The notes under the pieces are model-generated. The model searched no databases. It saw only the letters and a program-made list of their open reading frames with translations, and was not told where the DNA came from. A stretch of DNA of 64,000 nucleotides from Aphanomyces cochlioides (lineage: Eukaryota > Oomycota > Saprolegniomycetes > Saprolegniales > Verrucalvaceae), in NCBI GenBank assembly GCA_019828595.1, contig JAHQRK010000019.1, forward strand, positions 682,001 to 746,000. Reading direction: 5' to 3'. This document shows positions 8,736 to 19,893 of the stretch, piece after piece (position 1 is the first letter of the stretch; every line of letters starts with the position of its first letter). Made by a program: the position numbers and the translations under genes.

Positions 8736-10359
8736 GAAAAGGAAGGTCGGTCGTGAAAGACATGGAGTTACCGCCTTGGTTAGGTTGGTCGTAGAGCGTC
8801 ACTTGGAAGTTAGCGGCAAGTTTCAACGACGACAACGAGTTGACCAAATCGCCTTGGAGGTTGTACTTGCCCACACCAAAGCTTTGAACAGAGCCTTTGT
8901 AATCATCAGTATAGACTGTGAGCACAACGCTGGATGGGGCAACCAAGATTGACTGAGCTCGGTCGTTCCATCCGCCGATTTGTGGCCACGGGACGTCGAC
9001 TCCGTAAGTGATGTTGTTGCCGCGTTGGTTGGGCTGGTCGAACAACGTAATTTGGTAGCCAGATGAGATGTTCAAGCTCGAGAGGGTGTTCAAAAGTTCA
9101 CCTTGGAGGTTGTAGGAACCAAGGCCAAAGCTTTGCGATGCACCCTTGTAGTCGGCAGCCCAAAGCGTCACGACAGGGGGAACGAATGGGGTGGTCGTTG
9201 GAGCAAGCGTGGTCGTTTGCGGAGTAGTCGAGGGAAAAGGGGTCCAAGGTGCCCATGTTGTAGGGATGCGATCGACGAGGATCGACTGGGCCTTATCATT
9301 CCAGCTACCGATGGAGGTGTATGGAACGTCATTCTTGTACGTGATGTTGTTGCCAGTCAAGCCTGGACGATCGAACACGGTGACCATGTAGCCAGGCGAG
9401 AGTTTCAAAGACGAGACCGAGTTCAAAAAGTCTCCCGTCAAGTTGAACGCTCCCAAGTAAAAGTTGCTGAAGACTCCTTGGTAATCATCTCTCCACACAG
9501 TGAGGACAGTGCTCGAAGGAAGAACGCGAATAGATTGCGCACGGTCATTCCAGCTGCCGATTGTCGGCCAAGGGACATCCTGGCTGTATATGGTCGAGTT
9601 GCCTTGTTGGTTGGGTTGGTCGAACAAAATGACTAGGTACCCTGGGGCAACTTGCAAGGACGAGAGCGTGTTGAGAAGATCACCATCGAGGTTGTAGCTG
9701 CCGAGACCAAAAGTTCGAGATGCGCCTTTGTAGTCCGCGGCCCAAAGAGTAACAATGGGTGCCTGAGTTGTAGTTGGAGTAGGCGTCGTTGTTGGGAGAG
9801 CAGTTGTAGTACGGGGCGTCAAATTGTTGACAGTCCATTGTGCCCAAGGCGAGCCAGCCCAGGATTTCACATGAATAAACGCGGAATCTGCGTAAGGTGC
9901 ACCTCCCAAACAACCGTTGCAGCGTGCCAAGTAGTTTCCAGTGTCAGCCTTCAAGGCGATCTTTCCGCCGCCGACATCTTCACAAGACCATTGGGCATAT
10001 GGGGCACCACGCCAGTCAGAGACATGGAGGAACGCCTCGTCCGGGGATGTGGCAGTTGGTGCACAGCCATTGCAACGGGCAATGAATTTGCCAGTGTCGG
10101 CTTGGAAAGCTAATTTGCCGTCACCGGTATTGAAAACTTTCCACTTGGCGAAATCGGGCGGGGCTATATTGCCTGGAGAATGGACAAAGACCGAGTCAGG
10201 AATCGAAGCACGAGGAACACATCCATTACAGCGGGACAACCAGTTGCCATTGTCGCCCAAAAGCGTCACAACGTCACCGTCGTTGAACTGGCAAGAATTG
10301 GCATTTAGTCCATGGACCAGGAGGGCCGCGACAGCGACACGAATACTAGTGAATAGCAT
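8659..10359 (-). CDS. Secreted trefoil plus four beta/gamma-crystallin-domain protein A
   Basis: 566 residues, single exon. Residues 1-20 form a signal peptide (basic start, then VAVAALLVHGLNA). Residues 23-180 hold three repeats of the GKYLARCNGC type, resembling a fascin-like beta-trefoil with extra Cys pairs. After a Thr/Pro linker (about 183-200, a likely O-glycosylation site) come two crystallin domains (202-280 and 285-363), a second Thr/Pro linker (364-394), then two more (396-473 and 478-556). Each domain carries LNTLSS-like and WNDRAQSI-like motifs that match the calcium-binding consensus of microbial beta/gamma-crystallins, though imperfectly. Likely an extracellular or wall-associated calcium-binding structural protein; partner and substrate unknown. 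It ends GRCGY. Confidence 0.85.
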   Translation of the reverse strand: MLFTSIRVAVAALLVHGLNANSCQFNDGDVVTLLGDNGNWLSRCNGCVPRASIPDSVFVHSPGNIAPPDFAKWKVFNTGDGKLAFQADTGKFIARCNGCAPTATSPDEAFLHVSDWRGAPYAQWSCEDVGGGKIALKADTGNYLARCNGCLGGAPYADSAFIHVKSWAGSPWAQWTVNNLTPRTTTALPTTTPTPTTTQAPIVTLWAADYKGASRTFGLGSYNLDGDLLNTLSSLQVAPGYLVILFDQPNQQGNSTIYSQDVPWPTIGSWNDRAQSIRVLPSSTVLTVWRDDYQGVFSNFYLGAFNLTGDFLNSVSSLKLSPGYMVTVFDRPGLTGNNITYKNDVPYTSIGSWNDKAQSILVDRIPTTWAPWTPFPSTTPQTTTLAPTTTPFVPPVVTLWAADYKGASQSFGLGSYNLQGELLNTLSSLNISSGYQITLFDQPNQRGNNITYGVDVPWPQIGGWNDRAQSILVAPSSVVLTVYTDDYKGSVQSFGVGKYNLQGDLVNSLSSLKLAANFQVTLYDQPNQGGNSMSFTTDLPFPAIGTLWNDKAQSINVEKLRGRCGY

Positions 10360-11824
10360 CCTGACAAAGTGACAATGATTTTCCCTAACATCAACTGCAC
10401 AAGATTCATTTGGTTATGTATGGCTATACTAAAAGATAGGACAGTATATCCTCTCAAGATACACTGAACAGTCACAGGTTACGGCAGTTTCACAAGCAGT
10501 TACAAGGTGCCCTTGCGATCTGACTATGCTCATATCAATTCGCTGTGTAATCGAGCCATGAAAGGGGTTTAGTCAATGGATGGTTCTCAGTCCACTGCTT
10601 CAGAATGCATTGTGGCGTCTTTTAGACCGCCAGTCAACAATGGAGACAGTTTTTCGCGTTCTGGCATAAAGCAACTAGTGAAAAACTTTCCTATTCCATT
10701 CGAATCCTCACAACGACCAGCCCATCCAGAACATCTTCCACCTCATCCCCAAGACAAAGCTCACGATCAAAGCTCGCTGTGAAGGACATATTCTTGTTTG
10801 GTCTCGCGTTGCACTGCCCAGATTGAATTTTTGAGTTAAATGGTCGTACTATCTTCTCGTGAGCCAATCCTTGATTCCCCGAAATGTGAATGCCATGTCA
10901 ACGACATGTCTTAAGGTCAGCTCTTCTGTGGAGTCATAGCTCATGCGACAGCAGTGCAATAACTAATCATCATGGTTAAGGAATGATCAACTGGCCGTGT
11001 TTTGAGTAGAAATCTTCTTACAATATTTCCAACCTGGACAGTACAAGATAGTTCTATGTTGGAACCCACTCCAGAATTGTGAGTCGTGCGGAATAAATTT
11101 TGACGCTAGCAAATTGACGCAACAATTGACGCATACAAATTTCAAGTGAAAAGAAATTGAATGTTTCGAACATGTTTTCAAACATTTAAAACGTTTGAAA
11201 TTACACTATTTAATGGTCACGATCGAGGTCAATATAAGAAAATGTTTGCGTACACTTTAAATAGTGTATGCGTCAATTAATTGAAACATTTTCAAAACAT
11301 ATCAAATTTCCAATTTTGGACCCAAACGACAATCAATGGCTGCGATCAGTTTTTTATTAAAACCACAATATCATCTTTCACGCATTCATCATAGACTCGT
11401 ACTAAATGAGTGCTGTATTGAAAAGACAGCTAATTAACCTTATGCACTACCCTACTTACCTCCCAACCAGGAATAATCTACAAGTTACATGGATGACGAT
11501 GACGATGTCTCGGTAATGATTCACTTGCTCGAAGATATGAATGCGTCAAGGCATTGTATTCAAGATGGAAATTCACGACGAGCTTCGCCTTCTTGCATCG
11601 TCACGACGCAACCATGTCGAAATCGGACTTGCTCTTTTACTTATCGACATGTCCTTTAACCAGCGTCGCGATGCAGTTGGTGCAATTTTTGCTATGTTTG
11701 ACATGTTAAAGCCTCCACACACACACACTTTGTTAAGTGGGGGGATTGGAGGCTTTTGCTTTCAAGACAGTGACAACATATTGTTGACATGCACATTCAT
11801 AACAATTTCACACATTTGAATTGT
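10360..11824. other. Intergenic with a small AT-rich inverted repeat
   Basis: No gene supported. Around 11100-11310 there is a loose inverted repeat: CAATTGACGCATAC near 11120 is mirrored by GTATGCGTCAATTA near 11268, and AC/TTTAAATAGTGTA blocks pair inside it. This fits a decayed short element. A short frame starting MDDDDD at about 11490 and a CACACACACAC tract near 11720 are also present. Confidence 0.4.
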
Positions 11825-13597
11825 CTAAAAGTCACAGCGTCGATGAAGTCTTTCAACAGTGATCGATTGCGCCTTGTCGTTCCACACAGTTCCGATAGAT
11901 GGCCAAGGCACGTCAGTCGTGAACAACTTGGATTTGCCGGCTTGATTTGGCTGATCATAGAGCGTCACTTGATAATTCGCTGCAAGTTTCAACGACGACA
12001 AGGTGTTGAACAAATCACCCTCAAGATTGTAGTCACCCACGCCAAAGCTTTGGACTGCACCTTGATAGTCATCCTTCCAGACAGTGAGCACAACACTCGA
12101 TGGTGCAACCAAGATCGATTGTGCACGGTCGTTCCAGCCACCAATTTGCTGCCATGGAACATCTACACCATACGTGATATTGTTGCCGCGTTGGTTCTTC
12201 TGATCAAACAAAGTAATTTGGTAGCCCGACGAAATGTTCAAGCTAGAGACAGTATTCAAGAGCTCACCCTTAAGATTGTAGGCACCAGGCCCAAAGCCTT
12301 GCGATACGCCATTGAAGTCGGCTGCCCACAAGGTGACGACAGGAGGCACAAACGGAGTGGTAGTAGGGGCGGGGGTGGTGGTAGGCTCCAGAGTGGTCGT
12401 AGGAGCTGCGGTAGCCGTAAGAGTTGTTGTAGGAGTATAAGTGTAAGGCGCCCACGTCGTTGGGATTCGATCCACAAGAATCGACTGGGCCCTGTCATTC
12501 CAGGTACCAATTGACGTGTATGACACGTCATTCTTGTACGTGATACTGTCGCCTTGCAAGTTGGGCTGATCGTACAACGTTACCATGTAACCAGGCGAAA
12601 GTTTCAAGGACGAGATTGAGTTCAAAAAGTCCCCCGTCAAGTTGTAAACACCCAAGTTAAAGTTGCGGAACACGCCTTGATAGTCGTCTCTCCACACAGT
12701 CAGGACAACACTGAACTGGAATATACGAATGGATTGCGCACGGTCATTCCAGCCGCCGATTTGCGGCCACGGGACATCTTGGCCGTACACAATTAAGTTG
12801 CCTTGTTGGTTCAACTGATCGAACAACATAACTTGGTATCCAGGAGCGACTTGCAAAGACGACACCGAGTTGAGAAGGTCGTCGTCAAGATTGTAGCTGC
12901 CAGTACCAAAAGTCTTGGAAGAGCCACGGAAATCGTCGGCCCAAAGAGTGACCGCAGGTGACTGCGTAGTAGTTGGGGTCGGCGTCGAAGTTGAGGCAGT
13001 AGTCGTGGTAGGAACTGGCGCCGAAGTTGGGACTGTTGTCGTCGTTAGACGAGGCGCCAAATTGGTGACCTTCCATTGTGCCCACGTTTGATTAACCCAT
13101 GAGCTTGCATGAATAAAAGCTGCATCTGAATATGGCGCACCACTTAAACAATTATTGCAGTGGGCTAAATATTTGCCAGTGTCGCTTTTCAATGCAATTT
13201 TGCCGTCACCGATGTCTTCGCAGGTCCATTGAGCATATGGACCATCTGCCCAGTTACTTACGTGAACGAAAGCTTCATCAGGGTAGGCACCAGTAGGTGA
13301 ACAATTATTACAACGTGCCAAGTATTTACCTGTGCTGCCCTGAAATGCCAATTTGCCATTTCCTGTGTTATAAACCTTCCACTTTGCGTAGCCAGGTGCT
13401 GTGGTGGAGCCTGATACGTGGACAAATGCTGAGTCACCATAAGAGCCGCGAGGTACACATCCAGAGCATCGAGCCAAGTAATTGCCATTGTCACTCAAAA
13501 GTGTCACTGCATCGCCGTCTTTAAACTGGCAAGAGTCTGCCTTGAGGCCACAAACCAGGACGGCTGTGACAGCAATGCGTACACCTGTGAAGAGCAT
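11825..13597 (-). CDS. Secreted trefoil plus four beta/gamma-crystallin-domain protein B
   Basis: Paralogue of the gene at 8659-10359 with the same order: signal peptide (MLFTGVRIAVTAVLVCGLKA), three trefoil repeats with CNNC/CSGC pairs, Thr/Pro linker, two crystallin domains, a longer Thr/Pro linker, two crystallin domains, ending RRCDF. The frame is open upstream to 13681, but the ATG at 13597 gives the signal peptide shared with the paralogue, so I chose it (590 residues). The inner linkers, rich in TTT and PTTT, are longer than in protein A, as expected for flexible glycosylated spacers. Sequence divergence is higher than between protein A and the two pseudogenes, so B is an older duplicate. 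Confidence 0.85.
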   Translation of the reverse strand: MLFTGVRIAVTAVLVCGLKADSCQFKDGDAVTLLSDNGNYLARCSGCVPRGSYGDSAFVHVSGSTTAPGYAKWKVYNTGNGKLAFQGSTGKYLARCNNCSPTGAYPDEAFVHVSNWADGPYAQWTCEDIGDGKIALKSDTGKYLAHCNNCLSGAPYSDAAFIHASSWVNQTWAQWKVTNLAPRLTTTTVPTSAPVPTTTTASTSTPTPTTTQSPAVTLWADDFRGSSKTFGTGSYNLDDDLLNSVSSLQVAPGYQVMLFDQLNQQGNLIVYGQDVPWPQIGGWNDRAQSIRIFQFSVVLTVWRDDYQGVFRNFNLGVYNLTGDFLNSISSLKLSPGYMVTLYDQPNLQGDSITYKNDVSYTSIGTWNDRAQSILVDRIPTTWAPYTYTPTTTLTATAAPTTTLEPTTTPAPTTTPFVPPVVTLWAADFNGVSQGFGPGAYNLKGELLNTVSSLNISSGYQITLFDQKNQRGNNITYGVDVPWQQIGGWNDRAQSILVAPSSVVLTVWKDDYQGAVQSFGVGDYNLEGDLFNTLSSLKLAANYQVTLYDQPNQAGKSKLFTTDVPWPSIGTVWNDKAQSITVERLHRRCDF

Positions 13598-13904
13598 CAA
13601 GGCGAAGCTGAAGTGAGATAGAACTGGAGGTGACAGTTTTCTACGACTGGTATACAAACACAAAGGACATCGTATCTTCACAAATTCTGAATAGTCGCCG
13701 GGTGTTGCATCTCAATGGCAGTTTCGAAACACACTTGAAACTTGTCATGGACGGTCGGCGTCTAACATCGAAATTCCTCTAGCTCGTTGTTCGCGCGGAG
13801 TAGAAAGACGACTGCGTAAACCTTCATGAAACTACGACCATGGTAATAAATCTACAGCAATTGAATTTCGAACTATCACGAAGCAACAACATCGATATCG
13901 GGCA
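13598..13904. other. Intergenic
   Basis: Upstream region of the crystallin gene B and downstream of the coiled-coil gene. No further feature seen. Confidence 0.4.
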
Positions 13905-15235
13905 CTACAACAGGCCCTTCTCCTGACCGCTGAGTCTTCTCGCTGCAATCGATGCATTTAAGCGCTTGATTTGAACCTGGAGATGATGAAGCACTCGCTT
14001 CTCGCGCTCGATCGCCTCTAAAACACAGTGTTATTCGGCCTGCCACGTCATTTACCTGTGTCTTGGGATAGTCCAATAACTTGAACAGCATGGCATAAAT
14101 ATTCGACTCTGGTCGCAGTGGATGGAAGCTTCATGAGGGTCTCAGTGGACATGTTTGTTTCGCTAGCTGCATTATGGCTGTGGAAGGTCCATTCAATATC
14201 TTTCCGCATACGATCCCAATCTGGCCGTGGCGTCCGACAGCTCTTGTAGCCTTGAACATATTCCTGCACTTCTTGAATTTTAGCTTCGACTTGATTGTAT
14301 TGTTTTTCCACTTCGGCGCGTGAGTGCTATGTCCAAACTGTTAGTGGATCGTACGAAACATCGTGGCGTACGCGAACTTCAAATATTTCAGTAGTGAGAT
14401 CTAGGAGACGTGGTGTCTTCCCATCGATTGTGCTTTGAAGCTCACTGATATCTTGACGAAGCTTCTCAATCGTGGAGACATCAATGCTGTCACTGGTTGA
14501 ACTGGTATTGTCGTTTTCCGCGAGCTAGATGCCATGTCAGAAAAATTGCCAGTTGATAATGTGCTAACAGAGGTCAAGAGCTGCTCGTTTTCGCGAAGTT
14601 TCTTGACGTTTAGACGGTATGTTGAGTCTTCAAGTCGCAGACGGTCAGATGCTTCCTTAATACGTCTTTCTTGCTCGACGAGTTTGTCTTGCTTTTCGTC
14701 AATTGTCTTTATGAGCCCTACGGATGAAGAAATGTCGAGTGGGTTGACATATGAGGACAGACATACCATTGCATTGTTGCTCCCGCAGAACTTGACGATG
14801 CTTCAGTGTTGCAATTTCATTCAGACATGCATGTTCATCAAACTGTGCAAAATGGTCGGCCACCTTTTCGTGAAATTCTTCAATCTCGACGCTGGCTGCT
14901 TCATTCTGGGCAATCTTTGCTTTCAATCGAGCTTGCAAGTCTTGGCACCGTTGTTTCTTGTCTTCAATGGATGCAAGTTGACCCACGTACAACTCCTTGT
15001 ACGTTAACAGCTCCAAGTTGCTGTTGTTGCTCTCGGGTGGAAAAAACACGTACTGGGCAATTTCATCACAAAGCGACGAGATGATCGGTGACGGGAGGAG
15101 AGCTCGGAGCACATCAAAGCATTTCTGTGGTGTGAGATCAACAGCTTCCTTGCTTTCAATAAGCTCTTGAACAACTTTGGACCGGAAAAGTCTTGGGCTT
15201 CCGATGCATGCATCTTTGCTCGGACTGGATGCCAT
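13905..15235 (-). CDS. Coiled-coil protein of unknown function, five exons
   Basis: Predicted exons on the minus strand: 15235-14767, 14717-14569, 14524-14372, 14326-14056 and 14017-13905, giving 384 residues. The introns are 49, 44, 45 and 38 bp, all GT-AG; one has a clear CTAAC branch-like motif and each splice keeps the frame. Residues 1-75 look globular. Residues about 80-210 and 230-290 are heptad-rich Glu/Lys/Gln/Leu helices (for example EKQDKLVEQERRIKEASDRL). A middle segment has PRPDWDRMRKDIEWTF, and the C-terminus returns to coiled coil. The build suggests a cytoskeletal, centrosomal or flagellar protein, but I recognise no family. It is divergent from the MATE gene. Confidence 0.7.
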
Positions 15236-15404
15236 GTCTGTGTCGTCTGCCGGTTACGATGAAACAGTCGCATCCGGTTACTTTGAGTATCATTTAAAGT
15301 ATCAGAATAGTCTTCATATATTTTTATGATGAGAAGGTGCAATTTGTGTCATTTCCACGTGAGATCCACATGTTTTTTCACGTCAACAATTTTGCTTCAC
15401 TCTG

Positions 15405-15464
15405 ATTGGATGAGAATAAAACTGTTAGCCAATGAAATTGAAGAAGAGGAAATATTTGACCAAT
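15405..15464. promoter_or_regulatory. Three CCAAT boxes in a divergent promoter
   Basis: CCAAT occurs at 15405-15409 (minus strand), 15429-15433 and 15460-15464, in the 388-bp gap between the divergent coiled-coil gene and MATE gene. Clustered CCAAT boxes bind NF-Y-type factors in eukaryotes; regulation of both genes is an inference. Confidence 0.4.
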
Positions 15465-15623
15465 GAAAGCTGAGAAAATATCCGAATTGATGATTCTGAC
15501 GATGGGACATTGGATTTTTACATTGTGATGGATGATAGATAGAATGTGCCACCCAAGGTCCCAGGACCAGCTACCAAAGCTTGTTGAGCGAGCACCGTAG
15601 TGTTGGCTGAACAATCGATTGCA

Positions 15624-17507
15624 ATGGAGGAGTCAAGGGCTCTTCTCCAAGTACTTGAACAAGAGAATAAACCGCTGGACGATGCCATTTCCAGCGTGGA
15701 CATAACAGCTTTCGACAAAGCCAGCGTGACGTCGGAAGCTCTTGAAACGTTAGTGATGGCGATTCCACTTGTAATTTGGCTAGCAGGACGAGTGAATCAC
15801 TGTTCGTTGGATTTGTAGGTGCTCACGTCTATTCTCGAGTTTTTACCGTTTGCGACGTCCGTCGCGCTGGTCGGCCACATGGACTCGCCATTGACAAAGG
15901 AATACGTTGACGCGTCTTTCATGTCGTACTTTGTACGTCAAGATTGTCTTTACACTCTTCTGACTGAGCTGTGTAGATTTTAAGCGTAACAGGTGTGTCA
16001 GCTGGATTTGGCATCATGTCGGCGCTGGACACGCTCTGCTCTCAGTCGGTTGGCGCAGGCAAATTGTACAACCTCGGCATGTATTTTCAATGTGGTCTTA
16101 TTGTTATGAGGTAAAATATTCTCACTCCAACATGCTGAGCAATCGGCAGTGTGTGGTTTATCCCCATCTTCTTGCTGAACTGGAACGCTGAAGCCATTTT
16201 GACGTTTTTAAAACAAGACCCTCAAATCGTAGCATTGGCAGGTATGGCGCTCGCTAGCTTATGCATCTTAGTGTATTTATCTAGCTCCATTCAACAAGGT
16301 GGTCGTGCTCGGGCTCCCCGGTTTGTTTTTGTACGAATTGATGAAGAAGGGCCTCCAAGCCCAAGGCATTGTCACCCCCATGGTTTGGATTGCCGCGCTC
16401 GACAATGTATTATTCGCCGTCTCGGGTTACTGGATGTGTTATCATACAAGCTTTGGTGCGTTGAATGCGCAAGGAGCTTCTAATCTTTTGCAGGCTTTTA
16501 TGGCGCTGCCTTGGCCCGAAGTGTTTGTTACCTCTTGTTGCCGATCTTTGCTTATGCGTACTTGATGTGGAATCCCGTTCACAAAGATTGGTGGCCAGAC
16601 AACCATCCTGTGGCAAGTCAGTGGAAGGCTGCATGGGACCACGTGCCTGAATTTCTTCAGTTGGGTGTGCCTGGTAAAAAATATTTGTTTGGCGTCGATG
16701 ACTTTCTCTCTAGGACTATTCATGTTGATCATGGAGACATTCGCTTTTGATTTATGTCAGGTGATGGTCGGTTGGATGCCAAACCCAGTGCTTTCGCTGT
16801 CTGTGATCAATGTAAATCGTTCGAGAAGATTGCACGCTTGACTCAGATGCTAGGTCCTGGCGAATCTCAATGCACAAATCTATGGAGTCTATTTCGGCTT
16901 GAGTATGGCATGCACGATTCGAGTGGGAAACGCCCTCGGAGCTGACGAGCCGAATCGTACAAAGGCGATTGTCAAGGCATCTTTGTTGACCATACTCGTC
17001 CTTGTCGCGATTTTAGCTACAATCTTCCTGTCCGTCCACCAATATTTGCCTCATTTGTTCATCCGTGACGCAATGGCCATTGAGTTTGAGCAAGGCACAA
17101 CATCTCCTCTGACATCATTGTAGGGCTGTGCAAAACACGCTCGGGGCATTTATCTTCTTTATGTGTGTCCACGGTATCAATGCCATTTGCCAAAGTATAA
17201 TGCGCGGCATGGGTCAACAGGCGATGGGTAAGTTTTGGTCTCCAAGTAGTTCCAACAGAAAGTTCTAGGTGCCTGCGTAAATGCCGTGGCGTACTATGCT
17301 GTTGGGCTTCCTCTCATGGCATTTTTTGGCTTTTACTGTGAATGGGGTGTCAAGGGTACATGGTTTGGCCTCGCTTTGGGCATTTTAACAAGTCTCTCCG
17401 TGTACTTGTTGATATTGTACCGCACAGATTGGCGTCAAATGGCCAAAGAAGCTGTCCAGCGCACAGAGACCCAGCATGGGCATGACGTGGCGGAAGTCAA
17501 GGCCTAA
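15624..17507 (+). CDS. MATE family efflux transporter, ten exons
   Basis: Membrane antiporter that exports organic cations or toxins in exchange for H+ or Na+. Predicted exons: 15624-15770, 15819-15932, 15977-16110, 16150-16241, 16285-16455, 16494-16673, 16714-16811, 16854-17083, 17124-17227, 17269-17507 (502 residues). The introns are 38-48 bp, GT-AG, and each was placed so that MATE motifs read through: AIPLVLTSILEFLP and LVGHM in helix 1, MSALDTLCSQSVGAGK, GLFLYELMKKGLQAQG, ANLNAQIYGVYFGLSMA, RVGNALGA, and SIMRGMGQQ. About 12 hydrophobic segments are present, the normal number. The ATG at 15624 opens exon 1; the frame is open a little further back but lacks another ATG. Substrate unknown. 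Confidence 0.88.
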
Positions 17508-18019
17508 ATCCTAACGACCAAGACAAACCATAGACTCATTTCAGTGCATGCTGCGATCCTCATGACCCAACATGTATCAAAATCCACCTGATAAATAACA
17601 TGCCCATTAGATATCGCTCTATTCTGATGCACTTGACGTGATCGTTTTATCCTCATCAAAGGCACATAATTCTCATTGTTCTTCGACAGTTGTGGATCAC
17701 CCCGAGGACTATGGTGAATGAAGGTGCTATAGGAAGCAATGGACGAAACTCCTGGGGGGGTTTCAGGGAGATCGCAACAATGGGGGAAGGAAAATTCCAT
17801 TCAGTTTACTTTGACTTTGAGACTCTGTGGGGATGTTAATGACATCGCCAATGCTTGTTACCGTCCGCCCCTTGATGAACAGGACAAATACAAATGCAGA
17901 AGCAGGGGCAAGTGACGAAGACTCCCTTCTTGACGTCTTCGTCGTGATGGTTCTGGGTTGTGATGCATTTTCAGGTTTGAGGTACTCTATATGCATTAAA
18001 GGCGTGCTCATCGAGAGCG
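17508..18019. other. Intergenic
   Basis: Downstream of the MATE gene. Short frames on both strands show no domain or repeat. Confidence 0.4.
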
Positions 18020-19050
18020 ATGGATGCTCTCAATGTGTTTTTTCCAACAACTGACGTGCAAGTTCAATGACAACTTGTCTATTTTTAGGGCTTGATGATG
18101 AAACTGTGTCGATGGCCTGACTTGCGGAAGAATTCGCTCCATGGCGCATGGAATGGCGCATACCAAGGCAACCTGTGGGCCCCCTTGCACTACATTCACA
18201 ATCACGAGCATTTCCAACACACCGCGGCCGAAGAGCCGCAGGCACATCAAGCATTCCAAGTCGTTCAATGGATCCACTAGTCGGGTGAGAGCTCTCCCCC
18301 CGTTATAGCCCCTTGGTCAATCATCACATAGAAGCAATCGGCAAATGCTAACTACCACAAGACTGTCGAGCACATACCGACAAGGTCTACTGCCGCGTTC
18401 GAGGGCGAAGAAGAACATGACGACAACCATGATTCCGTTTCTGCGTCCAAGTCAGTACAGAAGAGGATGTCGGATCGCTCCAAATCGCACGTTCGAAAGT
18501 CCAATGCATGGACGCTTGAGAAACATGACATTGCGGTGTGTCGATCAGCGACGTTTTGTCTCCTGACTGTCACCAAACGATAGAAACCACGAATACGAGT
18601 GAATCCCAAGCCAAAACAATGGACAGATTCGAGTCCATCGCCTCCAAAAAGCCGCATGGACGAGTTGTCTCCACGACATGCAGCGTCATCTCCGACTCCA
18701 TCGTCTCCTCAACCAGTGGCTCCAATTCACTCCAAGACTCGATCTTCTCGAAAGACAAGAAGCGTCATCGTCGACGCGGCGAATGTCGTGGAAGACATCG
18801 AGCGATGGAGTGGAGCCAAATGGGACAAGGACAAGGGCTTCATCAATCGGTACATTCCCTCGACATTCAGCTCAAGAATTCACATGATAGGGTACCCGTC
18901 TCGCCAAGCGGGTCCAACCCTGGCTTCGAGTCATCTATCACCCGCAAGGAAAAGCAGCATGGGAACAAAGGTATCGGGGCACGTCATAGTCGTGCTGCCG
19001 TCCAGAATAAGGCCAAGGATACCTGGTCGCCTGCGACAAGATGGGTATAG
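18020..19050 (+). CDS. Hypothetical Ser/Pro-rich protein, about five exons
   Basis: Proposed exons: 18020-18034, 18089-18259, 18332-18535, 18584-18849 and 18891-19050 (271 residues). The last two introns (48 and 41 bp) are well supported because they join otherwise stopped frames into one. The first two (54 and 72 bp) are less sure. The protein has a His-rich stretch (YIHNHEHFQH), an acidic patch (EGEEEHDDNHD), then a long Ser/Pro/Lys/Arg-rich region (SPSPPKSRMDELSPRH) and ends TWSPATRWV. It looks largely disordered, perhaps nuclear or cytoskeletal. I recognise no family. The first exon and start are tentative. Confidence 0.5.
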
Positions 19051-19893
19051 CCAGAGCAAGAAGACCACACAGGTTGTGCTGTCGTACCTGCTCCTACTGT
19101 AATCAATCTCTCGATCCTCCTGTACTATAATCTCTCCATCCTTCATCTTATCGTGCTTGCCATGTCCATCTATCTACACATCGTCATCATCTTCCACATC
19201 AAGTTGGCATTCCAAGACGCCCCGTGTCGTCCATTCCATCTTGACGCCCCTTGACATCTCCAAGATGGCAATACGCGTGGCCTCTTCAACTTGAGAATAT
19301 CAGCTCTACTGTATTTGTACGAGATTCTGGCTGCCAACGCCGACTGTGCGATGGAATCTGCTCGTGGAATCGTCATGTTGAACCACACGCAGCATGGTCG
19401 GTCTTGCTTCTTTGATATCTTTCATCTCCCCATGACCGCTTTCTTCAACTTGTCTCGCAATCCCTTGCAACGGGTGCAAGTTCCTTCATGGGAGCCCAGC
19501 AGTGCGTGGATTCTTTGAGTGAATAGCAACGTACAACTGCATTGCCTTAGGCATTGTCGTCGTCTATTCAGTGTCATGTGTTCGTCTCGAGCCGCGCGCT
19601 TTGTGTATGTATCGAGAGGAAGGTCATCATGTAGCAATAGACATGGAACGATGAATCAAAGATCCAAAGTGAGAGAGAGAGGTCTCTCCATGAGGAGGAG
19701 ACAGCGACAGCCGTGGGCTCAAGCTGAAGTTGACGCTCTGAATATCGAACTAGCTCTCCTTTCTCCGCCTTTGGTTCGATGATTCAACTGATCCAATGTC
19801 GAATTCGGTTTCATGTGGCCGCCATGCTGATTGGTGCATGCATAAAATTGTGTGTCTGGCGTGCTCGGTTCAACATTCGGTAAACACATTGCG
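19051..19893. other. Intergenic; possible 3' end of a minus-strand gene
   Basis: On the minus strand, a frame ending at 19174 reads VEEATRIAILEMSRGVKMEW and finishes in an acidic DVEDDDDV tail, which looks like a genuine C-terminus. Upstream (about 19290-19640) lie further coding-like pieces (KGLRDKLKKAVM; PRADSIAQSALAARISYKY). I could not connect them with plausible introns, so this is either a gene with unusual splicing or a decayed one. Confidence 0.3.

Noticed and set aside
16242..16298. MATE intron 4 ending at the AG at 16298
   Set aside because: This acceptor breaks the frame, while the AG at 16284 keeps it and gives AAPFNKVVVLGLPGLF, as expected for MATE proteins.
17084..17123. GC-AG intron or read-through at the eighth MATE intron
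   Set aside because: A normal GT-AG intron of 40 bp at 17084-17123 keeps the frame and gives FIRDAMAIEAVQNTLG.
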